A stretch of 64,000 bases of DNA. Origin: Chromatiaceae bacterium. GTDB taxonomy: Bacteria; Pseudomonadota; Gammaproteobacteria; Chromatiales; Chromatiaceae. The stretch spans positions 1-64,000 of the forward strand of contig JACDZG010000005.1 in assembly GCA_013426805.1 (NCBI GenBank), written 5' to 3'. A program made the translations under genes and the position numbers. Positions within the stretch are counted from its first letter, which is position 1. Each line of letters begins with the position of its first letter. The notes beneath the pieces were generated by a model, which worked only from the letters and a program-made list of their open reading frames with translations, was not told the DNA's origin and did not search any database. Positions 59,393-64,000 of this stretch are shown here, piece by piece.

Positions 59393-60030
59393 TGGGCCTC
59401 CTGCGACTCGAGGCGCTGCGGCCGCGGGTGCTCGCCCCGGTGAGCCTGTGCGTGGACAGTGGCGAACTGGTGTTCGTCTCCGGCCCCTCGGGTTCCGGCA
59501 AGAGCCTGCTGCTGCGCGCCGTGGCCGACCTGGACCCCCATCCCGGCGAGGTCTGGCTGGGCGCGGAGGCGCGCTCCGCCATGCCCCCCGCCCGCTGGCG
59601 CCGCCGGGTCGGTTTGCTCCCGGCCGAAGCCTTCTGGTGGACCGATACGGTGGGCGATCATTTCCCGCAAGCGGCCGCCATTGCAGGCGCGTCGGGGACA
59701 CCGCCGCCATCCGATCTGCCTGCTCTGCTGAGCGCCTTGGGATTCGAGTTGGATGTCCTCGACTGGTCGGTCGGCCGGCTCTCCACCGGTGAGCGCCAAC
59801 GCCTGGCCTTGGCGCGGCTGCTGGCCCAGAACCCGGAGGCGCTGTTGCTCGACGAGGCCACCGCCAACCTGGATCCAAGCAACCGCGAGCGGGTGGAGCA
59901 GCTGGTGGATGGCTATCGCGCCGGCCGCGCCGCGGCGGTGCTCTGGGTCAGCCACGACCCCGAGCAGCGCGCCCGCCTGGGTGGACGCCAGTTCGGCATC
60001 CATGACGGGCGCCTTGCCGCCATCACCTGA
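59392..60030 (+). CDS. fetA: ABC transporter ATP-binding protein (FetA/YbbL-like)
   Basis: 212 residues with Walker A GPSGSGKSLLLRA, signature LSTGERQRLALARLL, Walker B ALLLDEATANLD and H-loop WVSHDPEQRA. Paired with a FetB-type permease 7 bp downstream, matching the two-gene fetAB exporter linked to iron homeostasis and oxidative stress in E. coli. The ATG shares its A with the trmB stop (TGATG). The iron-export role is assigned through the pairing. Confidence 0.82.
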   Translation: MGLLRLEALRPRVLAPVSLCVDSGELVFVSGPSGSGKSLLLRAVADLDPHPGEVWLGAEARSAMPPARWRRRVGLLPAEAFWWTDTVGDHFPQAAAIAGASGTPPPSDLPALLSALGFELDVLDWSVGRLSTGERQRLALARLLAQNPEALLLDEATANLDPSNRERVEQLVDGYRAGRAAAVLWVSHDPEQRARLGGRQFGIHDGRLAAIT

Positions 60031-60037
60031 GCGTGCC

Positions 60038-60847
60038 ATGAGTCTCGTCTTGCTGACCCCCCTCGATCTGGCCTGCGCCGCGCTACTGGTGCTGTTGTTG
60101 GCCTTCATGTCGTGGCGGCTGCACCTGGGGGTGGAGCGGCGCCTGCTGATCGCCGCCGTGCGCAGCACGGTGCAGCTGCTGCTGGTTGGCCTGGTGCTCA
60201 AGGCCCTGTTCGCTCAGACCAATCCCTGGCTGATCGGGCTCATGGCCCTGTTCATGCTGACGGTCGCCGGATTCGAGGTCCTGCAACGCCAGCAACGGCG
60301 CTTCTGCGGCCCCTGGGGTTACGGGATCGGCGCGCTGTCCATGTTCATCTCCTCCTTCAGCGTGCTGCTGTTGACTCTGACCGTGATCATCCGGGTCGAG
60401 CCCTGGTACCAGCCCCAGTATCTGATCCCGCTGCTCGGCATGTTGCTCGGCAACACCATGAGCGGCGCCGCCATCGCGCTCGACACCCTGACCCGCGGGG
60501 CCTGGGACGCCCGCGGGCGCATCGAGGCGCGCCTCTTGTCCGGCGGCACCTGGAATGACGCCATCGCCGACATCCGCCGCGACTCACTGCGCGCCGGCCT
60601 GATTCCCATCGTGAACGCCATGGCTACCGCCGGCCTGGTCAGCCTGCCGGGGATGATGACCGGTCAGATTCTGGCCGGCAGCCCGCCGATGGAGGCCGCC
60701 AAGTACCAGCTCCTGATGATGTTCCTGATCTCCGCCGGGACCGGTCTCGGGTCCATGGCGGCGGTCTGGATCGGCTCGCGCCGACTTTTCGACGACCGCG
60801 AGCGGCTGCGGCTGGACCGACTGCGGCCCGCGGGGAGCACGCACTGA
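60038..60847 (+). CDS. fetB: ABC transporter permease (FetB/YbbM-like)
   Basis: 269 residues, about seven transmembrane helices. Family segments: AAVRSTVQLLLVGLVLKALFA, LIPLLGMLLGNTMSGAAIALDTL and SLPGMMTGQILAGSPPMEAAKYQLLMMF, the UPF0014/FetB signature. Starts at the ATG at 60038; the longer open frame from 59753 is a shadow of the ATPase gene. Presumed to form a homodimeric exporter with the ATPase encoded just upstream. Confidence 0.88.
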   Translation: MSLVLLTPLDLACAALLVLLLAFMSWRLHLGVERRLLIAAVRSTVQLLLVGLVLKALFAQTNPWLIGLMALFMLTVAGFEVLQRQQRRFCGPWGYGIGALSMFISSFSVLLLTLTVIIRVEPWYQPQYLIPLLGMLLGNTMSGAAIALDTLTRGAWDARGRIEARLLSGGTWNDAIADIRRDSLRAGLIPIVNAMATAGLVSLPGMMTGQILAGSPPMEAAKYQLLMMFLISAGTGLGSMAAVWIGSRRLFDDRERLRLDRLRPAGSTH

Positions 60848-60885
60848 ATCCCTCAACATGGGGAGGCGAATCGCATATCACGAGC

Positions 60886-60891
60886 TATAAT
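60886..60891 (+). promoter_or_regulatory. Candidate -10 element
   Basis: A perfect TATAAT lies 56 bp before the hypothetical gene at 60947, in a locally AT-rich stretch after fetB. No good -35 hexamer is seen at the standard spacing, so the assignment is tentative. Confidence 0.35.
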
Positions 60892-60946
60892 TGCAGGGAT
60901 CGAACCGACAACGTCTTCACCCCACACACGAGGTCGCCATCCGCCT

Positions 60947-61555
60947 ATGAACCGCAATCAGGTTCTCGTCAGGACTGCCAAGGGCCAGGATGAAGTCCTG
61001 ACCAAGGCGTACCATCTTCCGCCGGAATTGCGTCACCTGCTCATCCGGGTGGACGAGGATTGTTCGGTGGGTGAGACGCTGGACCAGTTCGCCGGGAGTG
61101 CGGACAAGACCGAATCCCAACTCGAGACCCTGGTTGCCGAGGGATTTCTCGCCCCCCAGGGGTCCATGCCTGAAATGGACGGACTCAACGTCGATCAATG
61201 GGAACTGCTTGCTGCCGGCCTGCTCGACCCGCGGGATCTCCAGCCGGAAGGAGAGCCCATCCCGGAATGTGCCTTCAACCTGGAGAAAGCGAAGGATTAC
61301 GCTCGCCTCATCCTGCTCGAATCCTTGTGCCCGGTTGATGCCCACCATGTCGAGCGGATCGATGCCGCCAACACCGTCGGCCAACTGCGTGTCGAACTGG
61401 ATGATCTGCGGGAACTGCTCCCCAAACTCTTGCCGAAGCGCCAGGCCCGGCAGGTTTGGGAACAACTCGAGCCGCTCATGCTGCCTTTGGGCGCCGATCC
61501 GGCCTGGCATTCGCCCCCGACGAACCTGCTGGAGCGCTGGGCCCTGCGACCCTGA
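60947..61555 (+). CDS. Hypothetical soluble protein, 202 residues
   Basis: Not recognised. It is acidic and mainly helical, without signal peptide or membrane segments. The N-terminal ~75 residues (LTKAYHLPPELRHLLIRVDEDCSVGETLDQFAG ... LETLVAEGFL) look like a winged-helix segment of the kind found in bacterial regulators. The C-terminal part (VGQLRVELDDLRELLPKLLPKRQARQVWEQLEPLML) is amphipathic helix. Consistent codon use and its own possible promoter support it as a real gene. Located between fetAB and tatA. Confidence 0.65.
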   Translation: MNRNQVLVRTAKGQDEVLTKAYHLPPELRHLLIRVDEDCSVGETLDQFAGSADKTESQLETLVAEGFLAPQGSMPEMDGLNVDQWELLAAGLLDPRDLQPEGEPIPECAFNLEKAKDYARLILLESLCPVDAHHVERIDAANTVGQLRVELDDLRELLPKLLPKRQARQVWEQLEPLMLPLGADPAWHSPPTNLLERWALRP

Positions 61556-61677
61556 GACCCCCGCTCCTCTGCGCGCAAGACCCTGAAATCCAGGGCCGCA
61601 GATTGTCATCCGGCACAGCGGTCCGGTGGATAGTTTGGTCGCTTCGCATCGATCAGCGTCGAACGCGGCAACCAGAC

Positions 61678-61701
61678 GGCGGGGTGGGTTTCACCCCCGC
61701 C
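61678..61701. terminator. GC hairpin between convergent genes
   Basis: GGCGGGG and CCCCGCC pair around TGGGTTTCAC between the hypothetical gene (plus) and tatA (minus), which converge here. Neither side has a T-run, so this would be a weak or Rho-assisted bidirectional terminator. Confidence 0.4.
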
Positions 61702-61709
61702 CCGATGAC

Positions 61710-61910
61710 TCAACGGTCTTGAGTCTGATCCTTGACGGGACCTTCATCGTTGTCGTCACCCCGCCCGCCCGCCAGTGAGCGGCGCAAGTCATGCAGCGCG
61801 GTACCCAGGTCTGAGGCGATTCGGGGTAACTTCTTGGACCCGAACAGGAGTAGCAGAACCACCAGGACAAGGAGCAATTCGCCGAAACCGATTCCGGAAA
61901 AACCCATCAT
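61710..61910 (-). CDS. tatA: Sec-independent translocase subunit TatA/TatE
   Basis: 66 residues from the first of two adjacent ATG codons at 61910, with GGGAG 5 nt upstream. Family pattern: short periplasmic start MMGFSGIGFGELLLVLVVLLLLFG, hinge SKKLP, amphipathic helix RIASDLGTALHDLRRSLAGG and an acidic tail. tatB and tatC do not follow, so this is either a separated tatA or a tatE-like extra copy. The longer frame to 62090 is not supported. Confidence 0.85.
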   Translation of the reverse strand: MMGFSGIGFGELLLVLVVLLLLFGSKKLPRIASDLGTALHDLRRSLAGGRGDDNDEGPVKDQTQDR

Positions 61911-62076
61911 TTCAACTCCCAAGTAGATAGCTATTATCACGACGCCGAAGCCGGGCAACATGACCAGTGGTTGGTCATCCGACAGCCATCGCCCGAAATC
62001 CGTGCGGCCGTTGGCCCGACACCATACAACGCTGTAGCATGTCGGCGCATCGCACTTTTCGTCCCCGAACCCCACT

Positions 62077-63480
62077 ATGAAGATTGTCATCCTCGGCGCC
62101 GGTCAGGTCGGTTCATCGGTGGCCGAAAGTCTGGTCTCCGAGGCCAACGAGATCACCATCGTCGACGCCGATATGTCGCGCCTGGCGCGTTTGCAGGAAC
62201 GCCTGGACCTGCGCACCGTGGCCGGCAACGCGGCCCTGCCCTCGGTCCTGGAGCGGGCGGGACTGGCGGATGCGGACCTGCTGATCGCCGTCACGCAAAG
62301 CGACCAGACCAACCTCTGCGCCTGCCGCACCGCCGCCACCCTGTTTCGCACGCCGACCAAGATCGCCCGTTTGCGCTCATCGGACTATACCCGCTATCCG
62401 CAGCTTCTGGAGGCGAAGAACTTCGCGGTGGACTTCAGTATCTGCCCTGAGCAGATCGTCACCGACTATATCGTCAAGCTGATGGAGTTCCCCGAGGCGC
62501 TCCAGGTGCTGGAGTTCGCCGACGGTCTGGTGGGTCTGGTCGCCGTGCGCGCTATCCCCGGCGGCTCGCTGGTCGGCCGCCCGGTGTCCGACCTGCGCGA
62601 ACATATTCCCCATGTGGACGTGCGCATCGCCGCGATTTACCGCCGCGATCAGGCCATCGTTCCGGACGGCGACACCCTGATCGAGGCCGGCGACGAGGTC
62701 TTTTTCCTGGCCGCCACCCGCGACAGCCGCCAGATCATCGGTGAACTGCGGCGGCGCGACCGGCCGACCCGGCGCATCCTGATCGCCGGCGGCGGCAACA
62801 TCGGCGAACGCGTGGCCCTGGCATCGGAGGCGCGCTATCAGGTCAAAGTGATCGAGGTCAACGAGGCGCGTGCCCAGTATCTGGGCAGTACCCTGAAGCA
62901 CTCACTGGTGCTGGCGGGCGATGCCGCGGATGAAAACCTGCTGGCCGCCGAGGGCATCGAGGACATGGATCTGTTCCTCGCCCTGACCAACGACGACGAG
63001 AACAACATCATGTCCGCCCTGCTCGCCAAGCGGTTGGGCGCGCGCCGGGTGCTGGCGCTGATCAACCGCCGCATCTATGCCGACCTGCTACAGGCCGACC
63101 GCATCGATATCGCCATCTCACCCGCCCAAATCTCCATCGGCTCGCTGCTGGCGCATGTCCGCCGCGGCGACGTGGCGGCGGTGCACAGTCTGCGCCGCGG
63201 CGCGGCTGAGGCGCTGGAACTGGTGGTGCATGGCGACGTCGCCACCTGCAAAGTGGTCGGGCGACGGATCGAGCAACTGGATTTACCCCACGGGGTGACG
63301 GTGGGTGCCATCGTTCGCGGGCCTGAGCCGGGACCGGGGGAGTCCGACCGCCGTCAGGTACTGATCGCTCACCACGACACCATGATCGAGTCCGGCGACC
63401 ATGTGATCCTGTTCCTGATCAGCAAAGAACTGGTGCCCAAGGTCGAACGCTACTTCCAGGTCGGACTGGGCTTCTTCTGA
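62077..63480 (+). CDS. trkA: Trk potassium uptake peripheral NAD-binding protein
   Basis: 467 residues, two repeated RCK units. First Rossmann motif ILGAGQVGSSVAESL with acidic VDAD, then a TrkA-C domain (about 145-225); second Rossmann motif ILIAGGGNIGERVAL followed by a second TrkA-C domain (about 375-460). It gates the TrkH/TrkG channel by binding NAD(H)/nucleotides on its cytoplasmic face. The stop shares one base with the trkH start. Confidence 0.95.
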   Translation: MKIVILGAGQVGSSVAESLVSEANEITIVDADMSRLARLQERLDLRTVAGNAALPSVLERAGLADADLLIAVTQSDQTNLCACRTAATLFRTPTKIARLRSSDYTRYPQLLEAKNFAVDFSICPEQIVTDYIVKLMEFPEALQVLEFADGLVGLVAVRAIPGGSLVGRPVSDLREHIPHVDVRIAAIYRRDQAIVPDGDTLIEAGDEVFFLAATRDSRQIIGELRRRDRPTRRILIAGGGNIGERVALASEARYQVKVIEVNEARAQYLGSTLKHSLVLAGDAADENLLAAEGIEDMDLFLALTNDDENNIMSALLAKRLGARRVLALINRRIYADLLQADRIDIAISPAQISIGSLLAHVRRGDVAAVHSLRRGAAEALELVVHGDVATCKVVGRRIEQLDLPHGVTVGAIVRGPEPGPGESDRRQVLIAHHDTMIESGDHVILFLISKELVPKVERYFQVGLGFF

Positions 63481-64000
63481 TGCGCTCCCTGCTGTCCGTT
63501 ACCAATGTCCTGGGGCGCCTCCTGATGGTCGTCAGCCTGACCTATTTGCTGCCCATCGCCTGCGCACTGATTTACGCGGATGGAACCCTGCTGACCTTCG
63601 TATTCAGTATGGTCGCCTGCATCCTGACCGGCCTGCTGTTAATCGTGGTTACCCGGCGGCACCGCGTCGATCTCAAGGCGCGTGACGGGTTCATCCTGGT
63701 CGCCATGGCCTGGACGCTGACTGCCGCCGTCGCGACCATCCCTTTGATAATACACTCCCAGCTCTCATTCACCGACGCCTTCTTCGAGACCATGTCGGGA
63801 CTCACCACGACCGGGGCAACGGTGATGTCGACGCTTGACACCACCGCCCCATCGATCAACCTGTGGCGTCATGCCCTGTGCTGGCTGGGCGGTATGGGGA
63901 TCATCGTCCTGGCGGTCGCCATCTTGCCCCTGCTGGGCGTCGGCGGTATGCAGTTGATGCGTGCGGAGGTTCCTGGCCCGATCAAAGACACCAAGCTGAC
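63480..64000 (+). CDS. trkH: Trk potassium uptake channel subunit, truncated by window end
   Basis: The ATG overlaps the trkA stop by one base (TGATG). The 173 residues visible have three to four hydrophobic helices and the first selectivity-filter loop FFETMSGLTTTGATV, typical of TrkH/KtrB. The remainder lies beyond the edge of the window; no internal stop is seen. Confidence 0.93.
   Translation, partial: MRSLLSVTNVLGRLLMVVSLTYLLPIACALIYADGTLLTFVFSMVACILTGLLLIVVTRRHRVDLKARDGFILVAMAWTLTAAVATIPLIIHSQLSFTDAFFETMSGLTTTGATVMSTLDTTAPSINLWRHALCWLGGMGIIVLAVAILPLLGVGGMQLMRAEVPGPIKDTKL

Overview
The window is GC-rich, densely packed chromosomal DNA of a gammaproteobacterium. The mix of genes (proteobacterial sucAB and sucCD, hemCD, pilSR-argA, a glutamine-dependent NAD synthetase, c-type multihaem cytochromes, variant PEP-CTERM proteins) best fits the Chromatiales (purple sulfur bacteria). 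This placement is an inference from gene content; no rRNA or photosynthesis gene is present to confirm it.

Layout. 0.2-1.9 kb: a PARIS-like defence pair, an intact AAA ATPase followed by a broken TOPRIM/DUF4435 partner. 2-6.1 kb: sucAB (2-oxoglutarate dehydrogenase E1/E2). 6.2-8.4 kb: a small conserved protein, hemC-hemD and a tRNA-Arg(CCT). 8.7-15.6 kb: envelope proteins, namely a DUF2177 membrane protein, a SPOR-domain protein, a GT39-type transferase and a large secreted subtilase with a duplicated C-terminal module. 15.7-22.4 kb: a surface-polysaccharide locus (flippase and methyltransferase on +, four glycosyltransferases on -). 22.7-28.8 kb: a SWIM/SNF2 helicase and a Ca2+-type P-ATPase. 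28.8-37.6 kb (all -): a PEP-CTERM protein, a GT39 transferase, an OmpA-like coiled-coil protein and pilS-pilR-argA. 37.9-41.6 kb: sucCD and nadE.

41.6-45.2 kb is a respiratory multihaem cytochrome island: a pentahaem c554-type protein divergent from an octahaem hydroxylamine-oxidoreductase-family protein, which overlaps a NapC/NrfH-type quinol dehydrogenase. 45.7-47.7 kb holds a GlpC/HdrD-like Fe-S oxidoreductase with DUF3501. 

48.1-53.9 kb is the most notable region, a lasso-peptide locus of visibly lower GC: a PEP-CTERM protein, a cyclase (asparagine-synthase fold), a 57-residue precursor, an HPr-kinase-like protein, a split B1 (PqqD/RRE) and B2 (transglutaminase-like protease) on the opposite strand, and a PF14907-type nucleotidyltransferase. 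The predicted core is AGGGSMRDFVQPQP, with an eight-residue ring closed on Asp8.

54-64 kb is housekeeping: a PqiA-like protein, a DUF4149-like protein, polyphosphate:AMP phosphotransferase, queF, trmB, fetAB-like ABC genes, tatA, trkA and the start of trkH. Three non-coding repeats stand out: an 85-bp dispersed repeat in two inverted copies (45.2 and 56.0 kb), a 161-bp palindrome before trmB, and a hairpin pair after sucB.
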